From: an uncultured Pseudoruegeria sp.
GTDB lineage: Bacteria > Pseudomonadota > Alphaproteobacteria > Rhodobacterales > Rhodobacteraceae
DNA: 64,000 bases
Direction: 5' to 3'
Assembly: GCA_947498155.1 (NCBI GenBank)
Contig: CANMJD010000006.1
Coordinates: 62,001 to 126,000, forward strand
Position 1 is the stretch's first letter, and each line of letters begins with the position of its first letter. The position numbers and the translations under genes are program-made. Below are positions 45,457-53,261 of this stretch, in pieces. The notes beneath the pieces are model-generated. The model saw only the letters and a list, made by a program, of their open reading frames with translations. It ran no database searches and was not told where the DNA came from.

Positions 45457-46464
45457 TTAGTTGCCGAGCGCGTTGATCTTGTCCAAGACACCGTCTGGCC
45501 AAGACGCCGCGGCCTCAGAACCGACGTACTGAGCTTGAACATGCTCGCGGAAGGCGGCCAAATCTGGCGTGTAGATCTCTACGCCTTGGCTGCGAATGAA
45601 GTCCGCCAGATTGTTTTCTTTCTCCAACTGCTTGAGGCGACCCCAAGCGGCAGCCGCATCGGCAGCACGCTGAACAGTGAGTTGCTGGTCTGCGTCAAGG
45701 CTGTTCCAGGTTTCCGCTGAAAACGCGATGTAGTTCAGGTCAACGAGGTGAGATGTCAGCGCGATTTGCTTTGTCACTTCGTAGAACTTCTTGTCGACAA
45801 CTGTGGGCAATGGGTTGTCTTGGCCGTCGATCGCACCAGATGACAGTGCAGTGTAAACTTCTGAGAAGGCGAGCGGCGTTGGTGCCGCACCAAGCGCTTT
45901 GCCAAGGAACTGCCAAGCGTCTGTGCCCGGCATCCGCAGGTTTACTCCTGCCAAATCGGCGGGTGTTTTCACGTCAAGCTCTTCGCGCGTTTGGCGAAGG
46001 TTCACATGACGGCGACCAAGATACATGACCGACAACAGCTTAACGCCTAGCTCGGCTTCAACCGTTGCTTTGAACGGGTCCATCAACGGGTCGTTAAAGA
46101 CGCGAACCTGATGAGCGGCATCCTGATGGACATAGCCAGTCGCAAAGATCGAAAATTCCGGGAAGAACTGCGCGAGTTCCTGTGCGGATGCGATCGACAT
46201 CGTGAGGTTGCCGCCTGCGATAGCTTCAAGCTCTGTGCCTTGTGCAAAAAGCGTGCCGTTGTAGCCGGGCTGGTAGTCGGCAAACCCGGAAACCATTGGT
46301 GCGAAAACTTTCGCAAGTGCTTCTGAGCGCGCATCGGTTTCAGACCCCGATGTCGCCATCGAGAATGTTGTTTTGTGGCCATCCGCAGCGGCAGGCATTG
46401 CAGCGGCGGCGATACCAAGAGCGGCGACAGACGCAATCGCGGCGCGGCGAGTAAGTGTGAACAT
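45457..46464 (-). CDS. TRAP transporter substrate-binding protein (DctP)
   Basis: A 335-residue periplasmic binding protein with a signal peptide beginning LTRRAAIASVAALG and cleaved near AAADGHK. The family region GVNLRMPGTDAWQFLGKALGA carries the Arg that usually binds the substrate carboxylate (in LRMPG), so an acidic ligand is likely. GGGAGGACCACA precedes the ATG at 46464. First gene of the transporter/fusion/citrate-synthase-like unit. Confidence 0.92.
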   Translation of the reverse strand: MFTLTRRAAIASVAALGIAAAAMPAAADGHKTTFSMATSGSETDARSEALAKVFAPMVSGFADYQPGYNGTLFAQGTELEAIAGGNLTMSIASAQELAQFFPEFSIFATGYVHQDAAHQVRVFNDPLMDPFKATVEAELGVKLLSVMYLGRRHVNLRQTREELDVKTPADLAGVNLRMPGTDAWQFLGKALGAAPTPLAFSEVYTALSSGAIDGQDNPLPTVVDKKFYEVTKQIALTSHLVDLNYIAFSAETWNSLDADQQLTVQRAADAAAAWGRLKQLEKENNLADFIRSQGVEIYTPDLAAFREHVQAQYVGSEAAASWPDGVLDKINALGN

Positions 46465-46546
46465 TGTGGTCCTCCCTAAATCAAAACGCCTCAAGAGCGT
46501 TGACGATTCTTATCACCGATTTTTTGCAAATAACAAGATATTTTCC

Positions 46547-46562
46547 AAAACATCTGATATTA
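46547..46562. promoter_or_regulatory. GntR-type palindrome upstream of the TRAP unit (unit 2)
   Basis: AAAACATC-T-GATATTA, a 16-bp near-palindrome 83 bp upstream of the DctP start and directly after the Gfo/Idh stop. It matches the sites at 40831 and 47714. Candidate operator for the cluster's GntR regulator. Confidence 0.55.
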
Positions 46563-46576
46563 TTATTTTGAGCGGT

Positions 46577-47647
46577 TTATTTCTCAGAGGTCTCTTGGTA
46601 GGTCTCGCCCTCGAGTTTTATTTCCCTCCCAGTTTCGGAAGACAGTGCAACAGCCTCAACAACTTCGAGCGATTTGAGCCCTTCAAGCCCAGACACCAAA
46701 GGCGCTTCGCGGCCCGCGATGACGTCCGCAAAATGCGCCATCTGCACGGCAAGAGGGTCGTCCATGAGACAATTTAGATTGCGTGCCGAAATCGGCGTCC
46801 ACCAATCCGGCTCAGAGTCATGTTGCCAAACCCGTAAATCTGGCAAAGACATCCCGCCCCTCGATCCGCCAATCAGATAACAGCTCTCAGACGTCGCTGG
46901 ATACGCGGGATTTTCCCTTGCGGTCAGCTCCCAACTCCAAGGTGCGACGATGCTATCTGAGACCGAAATCGTTGCAATCGCCCCAGACTTGAAACGCAGA
47001 ACCGCTGTCGCCAAATCCTCATTTTCGAACCCGCGATGCGATGGCACCGAAATGGCCTGAACGGTATCTACATCCCCGCAGAAATGCCTTAGCAAGTCGA
47101 CATCGTGAACAAGGTTAACCGATATCGGACCCGCCCCTTTCTTGGTGCGCCAGGGTGCTACTTCGAAATAGTGGTCGGGCTTGTAGAACCAGCAGGTTGC
47201 CTGAACTGCGCGGATGTCACCGATGTCCCCTTGCGCAAGCGCTGCTTTTGCCGCCTTGACCATCCCATTGTGCCGGCGATGGTGACCTACAAGCAATGGA
47301 ACACCCGCTGCATCAGCGGCATTGGTCAGTTTGCGTGCATCCGCAGACGTCACAGTGATTGGCTTTTCAATCAACACAGGGCACCCTGCTTTTACGCAAG
47401 CGAGCCCCTGCTCAAGGTGCAAAGGCGTTGGGGTCGCAAGTACGACGCCATCGGGATGAACAGTTGCCAACATGTCGTCCAGCGTTTTGAAAGCTGGATG
47501 ACCCTGATCCTGCGCGGTGATGAACCCTTCCTGAGATGACTCCACGATTGCGGCAAGTGACAAATCGGGTGCACGCCGGATCACCTCGGCGTGTCGACGC
47601 CCGATCAGGCCAAAGCCTACAACTGCTATTCTGGTCGGATCTGACAT
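46577..47647 (-). CDS. Gfo/Idh/MocA-family NAD(P)-dependent dehydrogenase
   Basis: A 356-residue dehydrogenase with an N-terminal Rossmann domain (VVGFGLIGRRHAEVI) and the EKP motif (LIEKPITV) whose Lys is catalytic in this family, followed by the alpha/beta substrate domain. Members oxidise inositols, sugars and related polyols. The ATG at 47647 is preferred (AGGAAATCC) over the longer frame. It is separated from the TRAP unit by an operator-like palindrome and faces another one upstream, so it may be transcribed on its own. It probably performs the first oxidation of the imported compound. Confidence 0.88.
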   Translation of the reverse strand: MSDPTRIAVVGFGLIGRRHAEVIRRAPDLSLAAIVESSQEGFITAQDQGHPAFKTLDDMLATVHPDGVVLATPTPLHLEQGLACVKAGCPVLIEKPITVTSADARKLTNAADAAGVPLLVGHHRRHNGMVKAAKAALAQGDIGDIRAVQATCWFYKPDHYFEVAPWRTKKGAGPISVNLVHDVDLLRHFCGDVDTVQAISVPSHRGFENEDLATAVLRFKSGAIATISVSDSIVAPWSWELTARENPAYPATSESCYLIGGSRGGMSLPDLRVWQHDSEPDWWTPISARNLNCLMDDPLAVQMAHFADVIAGREAPLVSGLEGLKSLEVVEAVALSSETGREIKLEGETYQETSEK

Positions 47648-47713
47648 GTCATGGATTTCCTGAGTCGGTGGTTGCTTGTCCAGGCAACCTACCGATGTCA
47701 GGCAAAGATGCAA

Positions 47714-47729
47714 TAACGTCTGATGTTTT
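47714..47729. promoter_or_regulatory. GntR-type palindrome between the dehydrogenase and GntR genes (unit 1)
   Basis: AACGTC-T-GATGTTT, third copy of the cluster palindrome, in the divergent intergenic region. A second shared element AATAATTGATG occurs at 47749 and, on the other strand, at about 40855. In the GntR direction TTGATG (from 47755) and TAGTTT 17 bp further on could be its promoter. Confidence 0.55.
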
Positions 47730-47818
47730 TAATTACACCATATAAAAGAAATAATTGATGTCCCTTGCTGTAATGCCTAGTTTATCGGAAGAATTATAAG
47801 TTACCGGATGAAAGACCT

Positions 47819-48472
47819 ATGACAAAATCCCGCAATGTTGTTGGCGCCTCTACCTATCAGCGCATCAAGCGAGACATCATCTATGGCGACCTTGCTCCCG
47901 GCTCTAAGCTGAAACTTGATGGCTTGCGAGATCGCTATCAGGCCAGCATGTCGACGCTACGCGAGACCCTAAATCGGTTGGCCAGCGAAGGATTTGTGGA
48001 CGCCTTGGACCAACGCGGGTTCTTTGTAACTCCGGTATCGCGCGAAGATCTCATCGAAATCGCCAATTTGCGCGTTCTGCTGGAATGCCACGCGCTGCGA
48101 CTATCGATTCAGAACGGTGACACCGATTGGGAAGGTAACCTCGTTGCCGCGCATCACAAGTTACACTTGATGGAACAAGGCATGCTGAAAGGCGACGAAA
48201 GCAAGGTCGAAGACTGGAAGCGTTATGATTGGGAGTTTCATCAGGCGCTGATCGAGGCATGCGGATCTCAGAACCTCTTGTCGCTGCACGCCGTCCTTTT
48301 CGATAAGTACCTTCGGTACCAGTTGTTAGTCCTGACACACCGTGGCGAAGAGGCTGTTGAGGAGCATCGGAAAGTTTTTGAGGCAGCACTCGCCCGGGAC
48401 ATTGATACGGCCGCGGATACGTTGAAGATCCACATCGAGAAAGGGCTAGAGCATTCGCTTGCGGCCTTTTGA
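47819..48472 (+). CDS. GntR-family regulator (FCD type) of the TRAP/ThDP cluster
   Basis: A 217-residue regulator. The winged HTH covers about 10-75 (YGDLAPGSKLKLDGLRDRYQ, TLRETLNRLASEGFV). A FCD domain has metal-site residues Asp/His (RYDWEFHQALIEACGS and EEHRKVFEAAL). It is divergent from the dehydrogenase gene and faces the palindromes AAACATC-T-GATGTTT, its probable operators. A ligand that is a carboxylate from the pathway is expected for the family. Confidence 0.9.
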   Translation: MTKSRNVVGASTYQRIKRDIIYGDLAPGSKLKLDGLRDRYQASMSTLRETLNRLASEGFVDALDQRGFFVTPVSREDLIEIANLRVLLECHALRLSIQNGDTDWEGNLVAAHHKLHLMEQGMLKGDESKVEDWKRYDWEFHQALIEACGSQNLLSLHAVLFDKYLRYQLLVLTHRGEEAVEEHRKVFEAALARDIDTAADTLKIHIEKGLEHSLAAF

Positions 48473-48505
48473 TGGCTCATCTTCCATTAGCATTGAACAT
48501 TCTAG

Positions 48506-48540
48506 ATTGGCGAACGGAAAAGTCCGTTCGCCAATTCTTT
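48506..48540. terminator. Bidirectional terminator between GntR and integrase genes
   Basis: A perfect 13-bp stem ATTGGCGAACGGA/TCCGTTCGCCAAT with loop AAAG, followed by TCTTT. It lies between two convergent genes and can end both transcripts. Confidence 0.85.
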
Positions 48541-49171
48541 AGATGTCAATTTGCTCAGCGATGCTCAACGCATCTTCCAATTCTACGCCAAGGTATCGAA
48601 CGGTGCTGTCAACTTTCGTATGGCCAAGCAACAGTTGAACAGCGCGCAGATTTCCAGTCTTGCGGTATATTTCCGCAGCCTTTGTCCGCCGCATTGAATG
48701 AGTGCCATAGCCGCTAGGTTCCAGACCAACCGCAATCACCCACTTTCGCACTAATCTCCCATACTGCCGCGTTGAGATATGCGGGCGATCATGGAATCGA
48801 CTTGGAAACATAAAGCGGCATGCAATCATCTCCGCAGATTTGACCCAAGTATTGACTGTATCTCGCGTGTTCTCATTCAATTCAAACTGGACGGTCTTGT
48901 TTGTCTTGCTCTGTACGATCGACACTCTTTCGCGAACTTTGCCGTCCCTCACCAGATCAGTGATCATAAGGCGAACCAGGTCGCATCCGCGCAGCTTGCT
49001 ATCGATAGCGACATTGAACAAAGCGGGGTCGCGAGGATTTCCCGCAAGCTCAAGGCGCGCACGAATCGCCCAAACCTGTTTTGGCAGAAGTGGTCGCTTT
49101 TGCCCGATGAGACGGCCTTTATTCCAGGCTCTACGTTTTGGTATGACAGTTGGAAGTTGCACTCTTGGCAT
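48539..49171 (-). CDS. Orphan tyrosine recombinase/integrase
   Basis: A 210-residue tyrosine recombinase that consists almost only of the catalytic domain. The residues are Arg61 (KLRGCDL), Lys89 (QSKTNK), His158 and Arg161 (THSMRRT), His184 (LLGHTKV) and Tyr193 (VRYLG). The N-terminal core-binding domain of phage integrases is missing, as in short plasmid or transposon-borne recombinases. GGAGGG precedes the ATG at 49171; the longer frame is discarded. It sits at the left end of a stretch full of broken genes and repeats, but no attachment site or tRNA is visible. Confidence 0.85.
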   Translation of the reverse strand: MPRVQLPTVIPKRRAWNKGRLIGQKRPLLPKQVWAIRARLELAGNPRDPALFNVAIDSKLRGCDLVRLMITDLVRDGKVRERVSIVQSKTNKTVQFELNENTRDTVNTWVKSAEMIACRFMFPSRFHDRPHISTRQYGRLVRKWVIAVGLEPSGYGTHSMRRTKAAEIYRKTGNLRAVQLLLGHTKVDSTVRYLGVELEDALSIAEQIDI

Positions 49172-49658
49172 GATTTGCCCTCCATATCTCCCTCCAAACC
49201 CATACCTCAGCACCTCGCTGACGACAGAGCATAGCACAACTCGCAACGACCGGTTTCTTCGCTGCGTGACGTCGTAGAAAAGGCTGCTCATGCGGCTTTA
49301 TCAGCGCTGCGAGCGCACGCAGCATAAATATCGAATTCACAGGTTGGGCTCGATGCGTCATTCGCTACAGACATCACCAACGCCTGCTAAGGGCCGTCTG
49401 TAACATGGGCGGACGGATCAGCCGGGCGACATGCTGCGGTCGATCTAATGACCGCAACGAGCCCAATGTGACAAATGCTGCAGTGTGCACGAACGTCTGC
49501 AATCGCGATGGCGGCATCTGATCCGATAGCCGGCAGGACACCCATGAAGCTTATGAATCCACCCCGTTTTAAACAACAAGAGCTGCCCAAAGACGTCTGC
49601 CTTTTCGCCATCTTTGCCAGCTTGTCGATGTCGCATGTCCTGGAATAGACTTGGCGAG
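49172..49658. other. Non-coding stretch containing repeat copy 1
   Basis: No convincing gene. It holds the integrase upstream region and the first copy of the 75-bp repeat. Short frames here show no family features. Confidence 0.5.
49391..49465 (+). repeat. 75-bp direct repeat, copy 1
   Basis: It matches 50344-50418 at 73 of 75 positions. Within it are a GCGGTC/GACCGC hairpin with an 8-nt loop and a looser CCGTC/GACGG pair. The two copies flank the GNAT gene, 953 bp apart. Confidence 0.9.
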
Positions 49659-50123
49659 ATGAAGTCGCTCAAATTCCGAAAGGCTACCGTTGCCGATGTG
49701 GTTCCGCTCAGCGGGCTGATCCAGCGCACAATCCGCGATTCAAATGCCAATGACTATGATCAAAAATCAATTGATATGCTGTGTGCGATTTTTGAGCCGG
49801 AGCCGCTCACCGAAAGAATCGAAAATGAGGCTATTCTTTTGTGTTTCTCCGGTGCCAATCTTGTTGGAACTGTGGGGCTGAAAGGTGACTATCTGCGATC
49901 TTTGTTTGTGGAACCTGCGTTTCAGGGACAAGGGTTAGGCAAAGTGCTGACCGCAAGAATTGAAGAAGAAGCGCGACAGCGAGCAATCCCGGAGATGATG
50001 CTTCATTCCTCACTAACGGCGCGGGAGTTTTACGCGGCTCTTGGCTATGAATTTGTGGAATTGCAATCATACCCGGAAGGACCATTCGTCTTGATGAGAA
50101 AGCCGCTTAACGTGCGCCCGTGA
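49659..50123 (+). CDS. GNAT-family N-acetyltransferase between direct repeats
   Basis: A 154-residue acetyltransferase. The acetyl-CoA loop is VEPAFQGQGLGKVLTARI, and the terminal FYAALGYEFVELQSY is typical of small-molecule N-acetyltransferases. The start at 49659 opens the domain (KFRKATVADV). The gene stands alone between the two copies of a 75-bp repeat, a cassette-like arrangement. The substrate is unknown; toxin modification or antibiotic-like resistance are common roles but unproven here. Confidence 0.85.
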   Translation: MKSLKFRKATVADVVPLSGLIQRTIRDSNANDYDQKSIDMLCAIFEPEPLTERIENEAILLCFSGANLVGTVGLKGDYLRSLFVEPAFQGQGLGKVLTARIEEEARQRAIPEMMLHSSLTAREFYAALGYEFVELQSYPEGPFVLMRKPLNVRP

Positions 50124-50488
50124 AAAACCGTGCGCCTCGAAACACCGACAGTGACGTTTGCCGATGTGTTGCGACCGTCGGTTGACGCCTCAGATCGGAG
50201 CAGACCTTCGTTTCCGCAGGACCAAGGGTCACTTTGTCCCGCGTTGCCGACATCGGCCATGACACACATCGAGCAACTGCAGCGAATGGCCGGTCTTGTG
50301 AAGCTGCATCGCGGCGTTTGACGCCTTGATGAAGGTCCGGTTTGGGCCGTCTGTGACATGGGCGGACGGATCAGCCGGGCGACATGCTGCGGTTGATCTA
50401 ATGACCGCAACGAGCCCACTTTACCGATCTTCTGTTATGCGGCGAAGGTCGGCTTTGGTGAAAAGGAACCGTCGGTTTGATCGTCAAT
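50124..50488. other. Non-coding stretch containing repeat copy 2
   Basis: No gene recognised. It contains the second 75-bp repeat and surrounding Roseobacter-like intergenic sequence with fragments such as GAAGCTGCATCGCGGC. Possible remains of earlier duplications. Confidence 0.45.
50344..50418 (+). repeat. 75-bp direct repeat, copy 2
   Basis: Second copy of the repeat at 49391-49465; two substitutions (GTAAC to GTGAC, GGTCG to GGTTG). The second change weakens the internal hairpin. Confidence 0.9.
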
Positions 50489-50968
50489 CTAGTCCCAAAA
50501 CGAGATCGAAGTGGACCCGATGATCTTGTTTTCAATGGCTTCCGTTATCACGCTCCAATCAACGTTGATACTGTCACCCGCGGGCAAGGTGTCTGCGGGG
50601 CTGTTGAGAGCGTAGAGGGTGATGGTCTACTCATGGCGCGATCCGGGCGGTGTATAGCCAATACTTCGAGCATCTTTGTCCGACCCTTCATCGCCGATTG
50701 AAGCGGGATTTCCGCGTGGCAGTTTAGATGTCTCTGCGGGTATATTCCAAAGCAGCCAGTACTGGCTGGGTACGTCAACACCATCGACCCTGCCCTGTGG
50801 ATAGTGATGCATAATGAGGGCAAGGCTTTCGGTTCCTTCCAGCGTGTTTATCCATTCAAGCGGTGGCGTCAGCCCGTCACCACCGTCGCGGATACATTTG
50901 AGGTCAGGCGGTAGAGCACCGCCATCCGCGATGACAGGAATTGTCAGAACAAAGGCATCTTGCGCCAC
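50489..50968 (-). pseudogene. PEBP/YbhB-family secreted protein, interrupted by TAG
   Basis: Phosphatidylethanolamine-binding protein (Raf kinase inhibitor-like, YbhB/YbcL) coding sequence: LTIPVIADGGALPPDLKC, GDGLTPPLEWINTLEGTESLAL, IGYTPPGSRHE (parts). Then comes TAG at 50627-50629 where the family has an aromatic residue, and the same frame continues with TITLYALNSPADTLPAG and ends at TAG 50489. A single TAC-to-TAG change would explain it. Upstream, in frame, is a signal-peptide-like stretch (CVALTIPVVAQDA) without a start codon, so the 5' end is damaged too. Part of an operon with the YHYH fragment and a secreted protein. Confidence 0.8.
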
Positions 50969-50994
50969 GACGGGGATGGTCAGCGCAACGCATG

Positions 50995-51243
50995 CTATAC
51001 ATGATGCAAATGTGCGGCCACGGGCACCTGTTCGTTCGTGCCGACAATGCCGGTCATCATCTCGTGATCGGGGTAAGTTTGGGATGTGAGGGTGGCGTGC
51101 GTGTCAGAGCAAGTGACGGCAACGCTGTCTGCAAACCCAGCGTCTTCGACTGACGCCGCCACAGCAGCACAGTGATCCTAATGAGCTAGGGCTGGAACAG
51201 CGAGGACGCACAGTAGCGGCGCAAAAAAGATGGAACGGTTCAT
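50995..51243 (-). pseudogene. YHYH-domain protein remnant
   Basis: The ATG at 51243 begins a signal peptide (MNRSIFFAPLLCVLAVPALAH) that is stopped by TAG at 51178-51180. The frame then continues with FADSVAVTCSDTHATLTS and YPDHEMMTGIVGTNEQVPVA, the start of YHYH-type secreted proteins, and ends after about 60 further codons where several hundred bases of the normal gene are missing. It was probably made non-functional by a nonsense change and a deletion. YHYH and PEBP genes are commonly neighbours. Confidence 0.65.
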
Positions 51244-51266
51244 GGTCGTGGCCTTTCTCAAATGGG

Positions 51267-51905
51267 TCATTCGACGGTCAAGCGGCACAAGACTGTGTTG
51301 CTTTGTTCAAGGTCGGGACCCCAGATGAATTCAGCTTCCTCAGCCCAGGTGATCTGGTCGTATCCATCCTTGGGATCAACCGCTCGCGCAGAGTAGATAG
51401 TCGCTGCATCCCAGCCAGAGGCGTCAAAATTTGCAGTGTCCCAGCCAGATGGCTCATCTTCGGCCTCAAAACCGCAAGCGCCTTCTCCGGCCACAGGGTT
51501 TGCCTCTTGCTCGCAGGATTTATCCAGCGGGGCTGTGTGGATCACATGACATTGCCAGTTCGCGTCGCTCACCACGGCCACCGCGCCCGAGCTATCCATG
51601 ATCTGAACGATCACCCCGCCATCGCCCATCTGCTGGCGATTGGTGCCAATGTATTCCAGGCCGGTATCGTTTTCCTTGAAATCCTTGGCAACAAGGCCAA
51701 TCACGAAGGGGCGCTCTGCCTCGAAGGTAAAAGTTTCGGCATTGAACGACCGTTCGGTCGTGATCGGGACGCTGTCTTCGGCGACCTGTGCGCCATCAAT
51801 CCGCATCTCGAACCAGTTGTCCGCCCAAACATCGGCAGTAAAGGTTTCAGCAGTCGCACTGCTTGTTGTAGCAATTACGGCCAAGATCGTAGTTAATCGG
51901 ATCAT
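51267..51905 (-). CDS. Secreted protein of unknown function
   Basis: A 212-residue protein with a clear signal peptide (cleavage near ATAETFT), a mature part rich in Trp, Asp and Glu, and several cysteines (QCHVIH, SCEQE, GACGFE, LCRLT) that may form disulfides. Motifs such as WFEMRIDG and SGWDTANFDASGWDAATIY resemble galactose-binding-like beta-sandwich proteins. Intact, and first gene of the operon with the broken YHYH and PEBP genes. Function unknown. Confidence 0.75.
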   Translation of the reverse strand: MIRLTTILAVIATTSSATAETFTADVWADNWFEMRIDGAQVAEDSVPITTERSFNAETFTFEAERPFVIGLVAKDFKENDTGLEYIGTNRQQMGDGGVIVQIMDSSGAVAVVSDANWQCHVIHTAPLDKSCEQEANPVAGEGACGFEAEDEPSGWDTANFDASGWDAATIYSARAVDPKDGYDQITWAEEAEFIWGPDLEQSNTVLCRLTVE

Positions 51906-52031
51906 GATGTAGCCCTTTGTTGTGGTTTCGGTGATTAAACGGACGTGTTTCGCTTTTCCGTCGCTGAATGTTCTTTCTTTTCAAGCGGAAGCCTTTTTTC
52001 TGCTCATGCGTCAGAATAGTTCGGTCCTCTT

Positions 52032-52379
52032 TTAGTCGCCAGCGGTTGTGTCCGGGATGACAGGAACCAGCAGATGTGCGTCGTACCGCCCGACTGTGTG
52101 GATCAAATGAGTCCCTTCGTTGATGGTTGCGTCATGCGCCAGCGTGGGATGATCAAACTGATCGTAGCCTTGTATGGATATCTCAAGCGTTTCGCCCGGC
52201 GTAAAACGTGTACTGCTCGGCAGTATCATACTTCCGGATTGCTACGAAGAGGTCCATGTCCGGTGCGCCGTCGTCTGCACCCACAGGCGTAGCTTCATAT
52301 TCCCCGTCAGTTCGGTTTCTTGATCAAACGTCGTGCGAAAAATGACTTCGCCGGTTTGCGCGGTCTCACAATCAGACTA
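52032..52379 (-). pseudogene. CocE/NonD (X-Pro dipeptidyl-peptidase) hydrolase, C-terminal remnant
   Basis: Three pieces of the C-terminal jelly-roll domain of CocE/NonD-family acyl hydrolases lie in successive frames: VIFRTTFDQETELTGNMKLRLW, then GAPDMDLFVAIRKYD in another frame, then LPSSTRFTPGETLEISIQG and THLIHTVGRYDAHLLVPVIP (each in parts). About seventy residues normally between the second and third pieces are missing. The catalytic domain is absent. Confidence 0.7.
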
Positions 52380-52904
52380 GTCTCCTTCAATCGGAGGTGT
52401 ACAATTTTTTGCGGTGTCCGACCCCAATTCCTGCTGAGCCACTCTCTTGCCAGGCTGGATCTCAACCACTTGTTGATCTGGGCGCACGTATTCGTATCCG
52501 GCTCCATGCCGAGCATCGACGTGAACGGAAACCGGAGATGCTTTGCCATCACCGGCGAAGAACTCCACCATTCTTGCTCTGACCGTTTCACTTTTTGAGT
52601 TGAGCATCAGGTCCATACCTACTTCATAAGCGCGCGCTTTGTAGATCGACTTCTCGCCCTCGACGCTTGCAATGAATTCAAGTTGAACCTTTTGTACGTA
52701 ATCGCGCACTTCAGGCCGCTTCACGGCCTTGTGAAAACCTTGGGGGCTCATTCCTGCCTCTTCACATGCGGCAGCTATGGTCATGCCCTTCTTGACGCGC
52801 AGATCGATTGCTTGGCGCAGCGCAGCGCGCAATCGGCCAACCATTTTACGTGCTGGTCTTTGTTTGTATCCCGCGAAGCAATTGGCGCATGGTTCACAGC
52901 ACAT
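52377..52904 (-). CDS. Phage-like small protein with Cys cluster and HTH
   Basis: A 175-residue protein. The N-terminus has a Cys-rich cluster (CCEPCANC), followed by a helix-turn-helix (GMTIAAACEEAGMSPQGFHKAVKRPEV cited as GMTIAAACEEAGMS and PQGFHKAVKRPEV) and a variable tail. The size and HTH recall terminase small subunits or prophage DNA-binding proteins, but no large terminase or other phage gene is nearby. It ends inside the hydrolase remnant. Start uncertain: the ATG 20 codons later is an alternative. Confidence 0.5.
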   Translation of the reverse strand: MCCEPCANCFAGYKQRPARKMVGRLRAALRQAIDLRVKKGMTIAAACEEAGMSPQGFHKAVKRPEVRDYVQKVQLEFIASVEGEKSIYKARAYEVGMDLMLNSKSETVRARMVEFFAGDGKASPVSVHVDARHGAGYEYVRPDQQVVEIQPGKRVAQQELGSDTAKNCTPPIEGD

Positions 52905-53261
52905 GGCTCATTATCAATAGGAGCCATGCGGCTATGGGATTGGTTGAGTTTCAATTTACATTCCTTCCAGTTGGTTAAGCCCGACTAGTGGGCGGGTGGA
53001 AGAAACGAAGAACAGCGAAAACACCGCATGGCGGGAAAACTGGTGGGATGAAAATCATCCAATCCAGATAATCACTATATTACAGCGCGTTGAATGATTA
53101 ATGTGGCGGAGAGATCGCTAGAAACGAACCTTCTCCTGAGACGGTGGATACAGCAAGGGATCGATGCGCACTACCGCGCGTTGTCGCGGGGCAATTCTTC
53201 CCTCAGCAGATCCACCCACTCCGCGACGCACTCAGATGACCACAAAAACAATGGTTTGGTG
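52905..53261. other. Gap without recognisable gene
   Basis: No coding frame here has family features and none is preceded by a good RBS. AT-rich patch near 53060-53100. It marks the border between the decayed zone and the stress/envelope gene group. Confidence 0.5.

Noticed and set aside
49391-50418. Integron gene cassette with attC sites
   Set aside because: The repeat lacks the R and L box layout of attC, both copies are nearly identical, and the recombinase nearby is not an integron integrase.
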